A stretch of DNA of 12,764 nt from Mariniphaga sp. (GTDB lineage: Bacteria; Bacteroidota; Bacteroidia; Bacteroidales; Prolixibacteraceae): NCBI GenBank assembly GCA_013203525.1, contig JABMQB010000104.1, positions 1-12,764 of the forward strand, in the 5' to 3' direction. Below are positions 1 to 5,536 of the stretch, piece after piece. Under the pieces are notes generated by a model. That model was not told where the DNA came from, made no database searches, and saw nothing but the letters and a program-made list of their open reading frames with translations. The number at the start of each line of letters is the position of its first letter. The stretch's first letter is position 1. The translations under genes and the position numbers were made by a program.

Positions 1-1
1 A

Positions 2-508
2 TTACTTTCGAGTGGACCCAATGCTGGATTAGGGGAAATTAATTTGCCTCAAAAACAGGCCGGTTCATCTATTATGCCAGGAAAAGTAAATCCTGTAATA
101 CCTGAAGCTGTAGCACAGGCAGCTATACTTATAATGGGGCACGACCAGTCAATTACTCAAGCCTGCAGTTTAGGGAACCTTGAACTAAACCAGTTTATGC
201 CATTAATTGCACACTCACTACTTGAAAGCCTTACACTAATGATAAACGCTGTAACAATACTCAAAGACCATTGCATAATAGGAATTACTGCAAATGAAGA
301 ACATTGTAAAAAAAATGTCGAAAATTCTACAGCAACTGTAACTGCACTGATTCCTAAAATCGGATACAGCAAAGCTGAAAAAATTATCGAATTAGTTCAG
401 AAAGAAAACCTTACTGTTAAAACAGCTGCTATTAAATCAGGGTATTTAACTGAAATTGAATTTAAATTGCTAATTACTCCAGAAGCAGTTTGCCGGTTAG
501 GTAGTTAA
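2..508 (+). CDS. aspA: Aspartate ammonia-lyase family protein (3' part, 5' end outside window)
   Basis: Partial gene; 168 C-terminal codons are present and the frame is open at the window edge. The family reversibly removes ammonia from L-aspartate to give fumarate in the cytoplasm. The superfamily signature GSSIMPGKVNP is encoded at 62-94; it is the mobile catalytic loop whose first serine acts as the base. The following VIPE is typical of aspartases, whereas class II fumarases usually read PTQCE there. The end of the protein (YLTEIEFKLLITPEAVCRLGS) matches the small C-terminal domain. Aspartase-like genes often sit in hydrogenase-maturation (hydE/hydG/hydF) clusters of anaerobic Bacteroidota, and hydF lies 3 kb downstream, so this may be the maturation-linked paralogue. 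No terminator is visible after the stop. Family assignment is firm; aspartase rather than another lyase of the superfamily is likely but not proven from the C-terminus. Confidence 0.85.
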   Translation, partial: LLSSGPNAGLGEINLPQKQAGSSIMPGKVNPVIPEAVAQAAILIMGHDQSITQACSLGNLELNQFMPLIAHSLLESLTLMINAVTILKDHCIIGITANEEHCKKNVENSTATVTALIPKIGYSKAEKIIELVQKENLTVKTAAIKSGYLTEIEFKLLITPEAVCRLGS

Positions 509-519
509 TTTGATTTCTC

Positions 520-537
520 TTAACATCATATTAACAA
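520..537 (+). promoter_or_regulatory. Candidate OmpR-type operator, tandem TTAACA repeat (copy 1)
   Basis: TTAACATCATATTAACAA: two direct TTAACA half-sites whose starts are 11 bp apart, one helical turn. It differs from the copy at 3082-3099 by one base and has the same orientation relative to a paralogous downstream gene. It ends 152 bp before the 690 start codon and 32 bp before a TATTATTTCG -7-like element at 570-579. An 11-bp direct repeat is the usual layout for dimeric OmpR/PhoB-family binding; assignment to the regulator at 1047-1742 is inference. Confidence 0.6.
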
Positions 538-569
538 GCCCCTATCCCACTACAATTCAAAAACTTAAA

Positions 570-579
570 TATTATTTCG
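570..579 (+). promoter_or_regulatory. Possible -7 element for the 690 gene
   Basis: TATTATTTCG resembles the Bacteroidota -7 consensus TAnnTTTG with one extra base. It lies 32 bp after the TTAACA tandem site, nearly the same offset as in the paralogous promoter (31 bp). It would imply a leader of about 100 nt. A second AT-rich candidate, TATTATTTGG at 605-614, cannot be excluded. Weak, supported mainly by position. Confidence 0.3.
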
Positions 580-689
580 AATAAAAGATTAAAAAATCTC
601 TTAATATTATTTGGAATTATCAATGCATCTAATTAATATTGAATCTAAATAAAAAGAAATTATTTAATAACAATTAAAAATTAGATACA

Positions 690-992
690 ATGAAAAAATT
701 AGTTTTATTATTAGCAGTGGTTTTTGCAGTAGGAGTTTTAACTTCCTCAGTAAGTGCAAAAGTAGTTGATGTACCTGATGCAGTATTTTCAAATGTAGTT
801 GACGATAATGCTTCTTTTGAAAAAGAAGAGGCAAAAGCTAAAACTAAAGCTAAATCTGAAGGTTGTGCCGGTGCAGAAAAAAGTGCAAGTGCTGAAGGTA
901 AAGCATGTGGTGGTGAAAAAACTGCAAGCACAGGGGCAGCATGTGGAGGCGAAAAAACAACAACTGCTGAAGCTACAACTGAAAAGAAATAA
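690..992 (+). CDS. Small secreted Cys-containing low-complexity protein (paralogue of 3171-3464)
   Basis: A 100-residue protein of unknown function. Residues 1-23 form a signal peptide (MKK, a hydrophobic core, then VSA before K24), so the mature product of about 77 residues should be periplasmic or extracellular; there is no lipobox. The mature start KVVDVPDAVFSNVVDDNAS resembles the same part of the protein at 3171 (KIVEV...ADADDNS). An Ala/Lys/Glu/Thr-rich tail follows with cysteines at 59, 73 and 85, each in a GC- or AC-[AG]G-EK context; the last two units arise from a 36-bp tandem duplication. No folded domain is recognised. A tandem TTAACA site lies upstream and a hairpin terminator downstream, so it is likely a single-gene transcript. 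It converges with the response regulator gene at 1047. Regulation by that two-component system is inferred. Confidence 0.8.
   Translation: MKKLVLLLAVVFAVGVLTSSVSAKVVDVPDAVFSNVVDDNASFEKEEAKAKTKAKSEGCAGAEKSASAEGKACGGEKTASTGAACGGEKTTTAEATTEKK
903..958 (+). repeat. Internal tandem repeat in the 690 gene
   Basis: Bases 903-922 (GCATGTGGTGGTGAAAAAAC) recur at 939-958 with two changes, both at third codon positions; the period is 36 bp or 12 codons. The unit encodes ACGGEK. A third, more diverged unit around Cys59 (GCAGAEK) lies 14 residues upstream. The changes keep the protein sequence. Confidence 0.75.
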
Positions 993-1011
993 GGTTATTT
1001 CGATAAATAAT

Positions 1012-1048
1012 AAAAAAGGTATCTGTCAAAAGGCGGGTACCTTTTTTT
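1012..1048. terminator. Bidirectional rho-independent terminator
   Basis: The arm AAAAAAGGTA (1012-1021) pairs perfectly with TACCTTTTTT (1038-1047); G-T and C-G pairs extend it into the loop. A T tract follows on the + strand and, because the left arm is A-rich, also on the - strand. It lies 20 bp after the 690 gene and overlaps the stop codon of the response regulator (1047-1049), so it can end both convergent transcripts. Confidence 0.8.
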
Positions 1049-1742
1049 AATTGGAACAAGTAAGTAAAAAACCAACCGTTGGAACATTTTCAATTTTGAT
1101 ACTTTGATCATCTGAAAAATACTTCCTGAGTTTTGAGATAAAAACATCAAGGCTCCTTCCATAGAAATAATCATTCTCACCCCAAATAGAAATCAGAATT
1201 TTTTCGCGTTTTACAATGTTATTTTTTGACAGGCACAATACCCGTAAAACATCAGCCTCTCTGCTGGTTAGCCTTTTTACTTTACCTTCTGCTTCAAGCG
1301 CCTGGTTTGCAAAATCAAAACTATATTTTCCAACCTGAAAAACAGACTCACTTCCCTGCTGGTTAAAATCAATTCTATTCGATATAGCTTTTATTTTACA
1401 AAGCAGTTCATCCTCATCAAAAGGTTTGGTTACATAATCGTCGGCTCCAATATTATATCCCTTTAACTTATCTTCTTTTAATGCTTTTGCTGTAAGAAAA
1501 ATAACTGGTACCTCAGGTTTTAGAGCTCTGATTTTTTTAGCAAGGCTAAATCCATCCAGTTTCGGAAGCATAATATCTAAAAGGCAAAAATTAAAATTAC
1601 CATTTTTAAATCCTGCTAATCCCGATTCACCATCCCGAAATAGCTTAACTTGCATGCCCTGGTTTTCAAGAAATTCTGCGGTTAAAAATCCAAGGTTTAG
1701 GTCATCTTCGACCAATAAAACATTTAATCTCTTATCTACCAT
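1047..1742 (-). CDS. OmpR-family response regulator, RprY-like
   Basis: DNA-binding response regulator of 231 residues, normal for the family. The receiver domain (about 5-123) has the acidic pocket E12-D13-D14, phosphoacceptor D56 in LLDIMLP, T84 in FLTAK and K106 in TKPF. The winged-helix effector (about 135-231) carries the SLDVFISKLRKYF recognition helix. The wing ends PTVGFLL, where most relatives have a GxGY/F-type turn, a mild deviation. It is encoded with the upstream kinase; the two reading frames overlap by 11 bp (1732-1742), which suggests translational coupling. The kinase and regulator resemble the RprX/RprY pair of Bacteroides. Likely targets are the tandem TTAACA sites upstream of the flanking small-protein genes; this is inference. 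Its stop codon lies in the arm of the shared terminator. Confidence 0.92.
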   Translation of the reverse strand: MVDKRLNVLLVEDDLNLGFLTAEFLENQGMQVKLFRDGESGLAGFKNGNFNFCLLDIMLPKLDGFSLAKKIRALKPEVPVIFLTAKALKEDKLKGYNIGADDYVTKPFDEDELLCKIKAISNRIDFNQQGSESVFQVGKYSFDFANQALEAEGKVKRLTSREADVLRVLCLSKNNIVKREKILISIWGENDYFYGRSLDVFISKLRKYFSDDQSIKIENVPTVGFLLTCSN

Positions 1743-2997
1743 TGTTTAAGGGGAAAATCAAAGTGAAAATACTTCCTTTTTCGTATACACTTTCAGCGTG
1801 GACTTCACCGTTGTGTGCTTCCATAACTTTTTTAACATACGAGAGGCCAATTCCAAATCCTTTAATATCATGAACATCGCCGGTTGGCACCCGGTAATAT
1901 TTCTGAAAAATAAATTTCAAATATTTTGATGGAATTCCCATTCCTTTATCTTCAATGTCAATAACAATATTCTCCCCGTCGTTTTTTGTCCTTATTTCAA
2001 TTTCAGGGCTATTTGAAGAATATTTAATAGCATTTGATAATATGTTTATTATAGCATTTAGAACGTGTAATTTATCAGCAAAAATATTCGTATTTAAAGC
2101 GCTTAATTGAGTATTAACTGCTCCTCCTGTTTCCCATAAAAATATTTCCATGGTTGTAATAGCTTCCTCAATTATTGCGTTAACATCCAGGTTTTCTTTA
2201 TTATACTCAAATTCATCGTGTTCAATAGCAGCAAGATGTAACAGGCTTTCCACCATCCTTTGAAGCTTTTTATTTTCCTTATATATAAGCCCCGCATAAT
2301 CCTGTAACTTTTCATCGCTGTCATATCTTTTTTTCTTGATCAGATTTGAAGCAAGTGAAATCGATGAAATCGGAGTTTTAAATTCATGGCTTATATTATT
2401 AATTAACTCCTTAGTATTTTCGGTAAGCTTTAATTCACGTTGATATAAACTAAGAATAAAAACAATCGATATTATAATAAGCATAATAAGAATAACAGAA
2501 GAGATAAATAAAAGCCCTGTTTTCTCAAGGAAGAAATCAGTCCGGCTTGGAAACCTCACAACTAATTCATAATCGCTGGTTTGAACAATATCTTTTAAAC
2601 ATTGAGAATAATAAATACCTTTTCTAATTTCCTTTTCTCTTGTTTTTAATGAATCCTCGCCTTTTTTAACGATATATACATCGTACTCCAGATTAATATC
2701 ATAAGTTGCAAGTTCACTATCAATTGCCTCATGAATTTGCTCCCAAACTCCTGCTGAGGTCAATTGTTTTTCAAGTGCTAATGAATCCTTCGAAATACAT
2801 TCCTTCATTACGCTACAAATCTTTGTATCAGTTGTTAGATTTGAAATTGTTTGATTTAAAGCAAGGGTGACAGTCTTTTGAAAAACTTTTTCCTGAAACT
2901 GGATAGAATGTATGATCCACCTAACCTGTATAAAAAGTAAAGTAAAAATTAGTACAAGGGTAAATCCTACAATATATTTACGAAGTGCATTTATCAT
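1732..2997 (-). CDS. Membrane sensor histidine kinase, RprX-like
   Basis: A 421-residue sensor kinase. It has TM1 at about 8-25, a periplasmic sensor of about 130 residues, TM2 at about 160-185, then a HisKA domain with the phosphorylated H204 in NISHEFKTPI and a HATPase domain. The latter has an N-box around N318-N322 (NILSNAIKYS), DKGMG at 350-354 and FGIGL at 381-385. All catalytic motifs are intact. The periplasmic region has cysteines at 61 and 67 (CSVMKEC) and at 133, able in principle to form a disulfide or bind metal; whether this is typical of the family I cannot tell. It heads the kinase-regulator operon. A TATTTTTG -7 element lies upstream at 3053-3046, and the second TTAACA tandem site lies 28 bp beyond it. 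The signal sensed is unknown. Confidence 0.92.
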   Translation of the reverse strand: MINALRKYIVGFTLVLIFTLLFIQVRWIIHSIQFQEKVFQKTVTLALNQTISNLTTDTKICSVMKECISKDSLALEKQLTSAGVWEQIHEAIDSELATYDINLEYDVYIVKKGEDSLKTREKEIRKGIYYSQCLKDIVQTSDYELVVRFPSRTDFFLEKTGLLFISSVILIMLIIISIVFILSLYQRELKLTENTKELINNISHEFKTPISSISLASNLIKKKRYDSDEKLQDYAGLIYKENKKLQRMVESLLHLAAIEHDEFEYNKENLDVNAIIEEAITTMEIFLWETGGAVNTQLSALNTNIFADKLHVLNAIINILSNAIKYSSNSPEIEIRTKNDGENIVIDIEDKGMGIPSKYLKFIFQKYYRVPTGDVHDIKGFGIGLSYVKKVMEAHNGEVHAESVYEKGSIFTLIFPLNNGR

Positions 2998-3045
2998 TTA
3001 GCATATTTTCTCTATTCGTATAAACATTATATGCTTATTTCGGTT

Positions 3046-3053
3046 CAAAAATA
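3046..3053 (-). promoter_or_regulatory. -7 promoter element of the kinase-regulator operon
   Basis: On the - strand this reads TATTTTTG, a full match to the Bacteroidota -7 consensus TAnnTTTG, 48 bp before the kinase ATG. No clear TTTG -33 box precedes it. The tandem TTAACA site lies 28 bp upstream of the element, where an activator or autoregulator could act. Confidence 0.5.
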
Positions 3054-3081
3054 ATTATTAAAATGCCCATATTACTCATTT

Positions 3082-3099
3082 TTAACATCGTATTAACAA
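3082..3099 (+). promoter_or_regulatory. Candidate OmpR-type operator, tandem TTAACA repeat (copy 2)
   Basis: TTAACATCGTATTAACAA matches 17 of 18 bases of the site at 520-537, with two direct TTAACA half-sites 11 bp apart. It sits in the divergent region between the kinase operon and the 3171 gene, 31 bp before the rightward TATATTTG and 28 bp before the leftward TATTTTTG. Binding here could control both directions. The match and spacing are seen; the regulator assignment is inferred. Confidence 0.65.
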
Positions 3100-3130
3100 T
3101 TTGTATGGTAAATAAATAAATAAAAAAAGA

Positions 3131-3138
3131 TATATTTG
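3131..3138 (+). promoter_or_regulatory. -7 promoter element of the 3171 gene
   Basis: TATATTTG fits TAnnTTTG exactly and implies a short leader of roughly 25-30 nt. No TTTG stands at the normal -33 distance (one at 3100-3103 is 27 bp away), as expected for a promoter that depends on an activator bound at 3082-3099. Confidence 0.55.
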
Positions 3139-3170
3139 TAGTGAAAATTTAATATTTAAATAAAAAAACC

Positions 3171-3464
3171 ATGAAGAAACTATTATTGGTATTGGCTCTT
3201 GTTGTAGCTTATGGAGTAACAATTTCAAATGCAAGCACAAAAATTGTCGAGGTTGAAAAATCAAAAGTAACTGTTGTTGCTGACGCTGATGACAACTCTG
3301 TAACTCCTGAGAAGAAAGACAAAAAGGAGAAAGAAAGCACAAAAAAGGTTGCTAAAAAAACAGTTAAAACAGAAAAGCCTTGTAGCGAAGCTGCAGTAAA
3401 AAGTTGTGAAGCAGCAGAAAAAGGTTGCTGTGGAGTAGCAAAGAAAAAAGAAGATAAAAAATAA
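3171..3464 (+). CDS. Small secreted Lys-rich, Cys-containing protein (paralogue of 690-992)
   Basis: A 97-residue protein of unknown function. The signal peptide covers about residues 1-22 (MKK, hydrophobic core, then ISNAS), giving a mature exported product of about 75 residues. The mature start KIVEV...VVADADDNS parallels the protein at 690, as does the overall plan: signal, short acidic segment, charged low-complexity linker, Cys cluster at the end. The linker is strongly Lys/Glu-rich. Four cysteines occur at 71, 79, 86 and 87 (CSEAAVKSCE...KGCCG), a denser cluster than in the paralogue and potentially metal-binding or redox-active. It starts from an ATG preceded by an A-rich leader, has its own -7 element and the TTAACA site upstream, and ends in a strong terminator. 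It is divergent from the sensor kinase, consistent with a target or partner of it, though this is inferred. Confidence 0.8.
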   Translation: MKKLLLVLALVVAYGVTISNASTKIVEVEKSKVTVVADADDNSVTPEKKDKKEKESTKKVAKKTVKTEKPCSEAAVKSCEAAEKGCCGVAKKKEDKK

Positions 3465-3479
3465 ACCATTGTATTATTT

Positions 3480-3524
3480 AAAAAAAGAAGGGTATCTGTT
3501 AAACATAGATACCCTTCTTTTTTT
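3480..3524 (+). terminator. Strong rho-independent terminator after the 3171 gene
   Basis: A perfect stem: 3480-3497 pairs with 3507-3524 (core GAAGGGTATCT / AGATACCCTTC) around the 9-base loop GTTAAACAT, flanked by an A run and a T run, so it could work in both directions. The left arm and loop contain GGTATCTGTTAAA, nearly the GGTATCTGTCAAA of the 1012-1048 terminator. It insulates hydF from the cassette. Confidence 0.88.
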
Positions 3525-3528
3525 ATCA

Positions 3529-3560
3529 TTGTTGATTCACAAACTTATTTGTACTTTTCG
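3529..3560 (+). promoter_or_regulatory. Possible hydF promoter
   Basis: TTG at 3529-3531, a 20-bp gap, then TACTTTTC at 3552-3559, which matches seven of eight positions of TAnnTTTG. It lies between the terminator and the hydF start and would give a very short leader. It suggests that hydF is transcribed on its own here. Confidence 0.35.
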
Positions 3561-3577
3561 ATGCTTAATATTGAGCA

Positions 3578-4801
3578 ATGAAAACACCAAAATCATTTCG
3601 TATACATATAGGTATTTTTGGCAGAAGAAACACCGGAAAATCGAGTTTGTTAAATGCTTTAACCAACCAGGAAGTTTCAATTGTTTCTGATATTGCTGGA
3701 ACTACAACCGATCCGGTTGAAAAGCCAATGGAATTATTACCCTTGGGTCCTGTGCTATTTATTGATACTGCGGGAATAGATGATATTGGTGTATTAGGTA
3801 ATAAAAGGATTGTAAAAACAAGAGCAGTTTTCGACCGCACCGACCTTGGAGTACTGGTTACAAATTTTGATTCCTGGGGAGATTTTGAAGAAGAAATTCT
3901 GGCTGAATTTAATTCGCGTGAAATACCTTTTGTTATTGTTTTTAATAAATCAGACCTATTTGCGCAAAAAACCGATATTAGTTCGAAACTTGATAGTCAA
4001 AATATAAAATATACCAGTACCAGAGCCGATAAAAGAGAAGGTATTCTGGAATTCCGGCAATTGCTTTTAAATTCTGTACCAGCCGATTTAATAAACCGAC
4101 CCAGTATTTTAGCCGACCTTGTTGGTCCGGGCGAAGCTGCTATATTAGTTGTTCCAATCGACAAGGAAGCTCCAAAAGGAAGGCTTATATTGCCACAGGT
4201 TCAAAGCATTCGCGATTTGCTTGACAACGATTCGTTTTGTATGGTTGTAAAAGAAAGGGAATTACGTGAGGCTTTATCAAGATTAAACAAACCACCCAAA
4301 CTGATTGTAACCGATTCGCAGGCATTCTTAAAAGTAGCTGCCGATACACCTCCAGAGATTCCATTAACTTCATTCTCTATTCTGTTTGCCCGGTTTCAGG
4401 GAAATTTGCCCGAAATGGTTAAAGGAACAATGGCTATCGACCATTTAAAAACAGGTGATAAAATTATGATTGCTGAAGCGTGTTCGCACCACCCCATTGG
4501 TGAAGATATTGGAACAGTAAAAATTCCCCGATGGCTGACTCAATATGTTGGTGGAAAACTGGAATTTACTCATTACCGCGGCCATGATTTCCCAAACAAT
4601 ATTTCAGAATATAAATTAATAATCCATTGCGGGGCTTGTATGTGGAACAGGCGGGAAATGCTTACCCGGATTATGAAAGCAAAAGATGCTGGAATTCCGC
4701 TTACAAATTACGGTTTAACAATCGCCTATTCTTTGGGTATATTTGAAAGGGCACTCCAACCCTTTCCAGCAGCACTAGATGTATTTAACCAAATCAAATA
4801 A
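3578..4801 (+). CDS. hydF: [FeFe]-hydrogenase H-cluster maturation GTPase HydF
   Basis: HydF is the cytoplasmic GTPase and iron-sulfur scaffold on which the 2Fe subcluster made with the radical SAM enzymes HydE and HydG is held before transfer to apo-hydrogenase. The 407 residues match the family length. The N-terminal GTPase domain shows the P-loop GRRNTGKS (15-22), the switch threonines of GTTTD (41-45), DTAG (63-66) and NKSD (123-126). A dimerisation domain follows, then the C-terminal cluster-binding domain with the diagnostic pattern C302-x-H304-x45-H350-C351-x2-C354. All key residues are intact, so the protein should be functional, and the organism probably makes an [FeFe] hydrogenase. 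hydE, hydG and the hydrogenase are not in the window. The gene is cut off from the upstream aspA-like gene by the two-component cassette and a strong terminator. Confidence 0.96.
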   Translation: MKTPKSFRIHIGIFGRRNTGKSSLLNALTNQEVSIVSDIAGTTTDPVEKPMELLPLGPVLFIDTAGIDDIGVLGNKRIVKTRAVFDRTDLGVLVTNFDSWGDFEEEILAEFNSREIPFVIVFNKSDLFAQKTDISSKLDSQNIKYTSTRADKREGILEFRQLLLNSVPADLINRPSILADLVGPGEAAILVVPIDKEAPKGRLILPQVQSIRDLLDNDSFCMVVKERELREALSRLNKPPKLIVTDSQAFLKVAADTPPEIPLTSFSILFARFQGNLPEMVKGTMAIDHLKTGDKIMIAEACSHHPIGEDIGTVKIPRWLTQYVGGKLEFTHYRGHDFPNNISEYKLIIHCGACMWNRREMLTRIMKAKDAGIPLTNYGLTIAYSLGIFERALQPFPAALDVFNQIK

Positions 4802-4924
4802 CAAACACAATTCAAAAATCATATTTCAGTAAAACCTTAGCCTGATTTGTTCGAATCATAAAAAAAGAAATCGCTTTAATAGTGAAATTTTCTTTACATA
4901 TTCTTTTAAAACCCGCTATCAGAC

Positions 4925-4952
4925 TTTGAATTTAGATTTATTTTTTAATTTG
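4925..4952 (+). promoter_or_regulatory. Possible promoter of the MaoC-like gene
   Basis: TTTG at 4925-4928 is followed after 16 bp by TTAATTTG at 4945-4952, one mismatch from TAnnTTTG, about 30 bp before the ATG. The spacing is a little short. The rest of the 4802-4980 gap is AT-rich with no convincing terminator. Confidence 0.35.
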
Positions 4953-4980
4953 GCACCCAAGCAAATTTAACCGATCAAAA

Positions 4981-5448
4981 ATGAAAACAGTTGTAATTGA
5001 AAGTCACGAACAATTTGAAAAGTTTTTAGGAAAAGAAATTGGTGTATCAGACTACCTTACAATAACTCAGGAGCAAATTGACAAATTTGCTGATGCCACT
5101 CTCGATTATCAATGGATTCATGTTGATCCGGAAAGAGCAAAAAAAGAATCGCCGTTTAAAAATACTATTGCCCATGGTTATTTAACTCTTTCACTCCTTG
5201 CTTATTTCTGGAATGCAATAGTTGAAGTACGCAATTACAAAATGCTGGTAAACTATAGTATCGATAATTTAAAATTCAAACAAGCGGTAGTAGCTGGCAG
5301 TGCCATCAGAGCAAGAGTTTGGTTAAACGATATTAAAAACCTGCGGGGTATTACCAGAGCTCAAATGAAAATTATTGTTGATATCGAAGGAGAAAAAAAA
5401 CCAGCTTACGAAACATTAATAACTTTTCTTTACCATTTTAACAATTAA
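4981..5448 (+). CDS. MaoC-like hot-dog-fold dehydratase/hydratase
   Basis: A 155-residue single hot-dog-domain protein of the MaoC / (R)-specific enoyl-CoA hydratase family, which adds water to or removes it from acyl-CoA thioesters. The hydratase motif is clear: D42-x4-H47 in DYQWIHVD supplies the Asp/His catalytic pair, followed by SPFKNTIAHG (57-66) lining the tunnel. The wording resembles the NodN/MaoC subgroup often annotated as enoyl-CoA hydratase of unknown substrate. No signal peptide; cytoplasmic. It appears to be transcribed alone or ahead of the radical SAM gene 88 bp downstream, which has its own promoter-like sequence. The substrate cannot be read from the sequence, and neighbours give no fatty-acid or polyhydroxyalkanoate context. 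Confidence 0.88.
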   Translation: MKTVVIESHEQFEKFLGKEIGVSDYLTITQEQIDKFADATLDYQWIHVDPERAKKESPFKNTIAHGYLTLSLLAYFWNAIVEVRNYKMLVNYSIDNLKFKQAVVAGSAIRARVWLNDIKNLRGITRAQMKIIVDIEGEKKPAYETLITFLYHFNN

Positions 5449-5483
5449 TCAGACTCTAAATTCAGTAAGTAAATTATTCTCTG

Positions 5484-5519
5484 TTTGAAAGATATTTAAC
5501 TCCCCTTTTTGTAATTTTG
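5484..5519 (+). promoter_or_regulatory. Possible promoter of the radical SAM gene
   Basis: TTTG at 5484-5487 and a consensus -7 TAATTTTG at 5512-5519, with a rather long 24-bp gap. The implied leader to the 5537 ATG is only about 10 nt, so either transcription starts very close to the gene or another promoter is used. Confidence 0.4.
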
Positions 5520-5536
5520 AAAAAAGTCAGATTTTA

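Noticed and set aside
157..372. Open frame on the - strand inside the lyase gene
   Set aside because: It is an antisense shadow of a well-conserved coding region, with no family resemblance or promoter.
799..1050. Alternative + frame over the 690 gene rich in Lys, Gln and Leu
   Set aside because: Low-complexity frame-shifted reading without signal peptide; it runs into the terminator.
3209..3529. 106-codon - strand frame opposite the 3171 gene
   Set aside because: Its Ser/Phe-rich composition is the reverse of the Lys/Glu-rich coding strand, and it begins inside the terminator. The + strand has the signal peptide, paralogue and promoter.
4841..4860. TGATTTGTTCGAATCA resembles a tRNA T-arm (GTTCGAATC) or a hairpin terminator after hydF
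   Set aside because: The flanking bases do not form a proper 5-bp T stem, no acceptor, anticodon or D arm can be built upstream, and the short 5-bp hairpin is followed by A rather than T on the coding strand.
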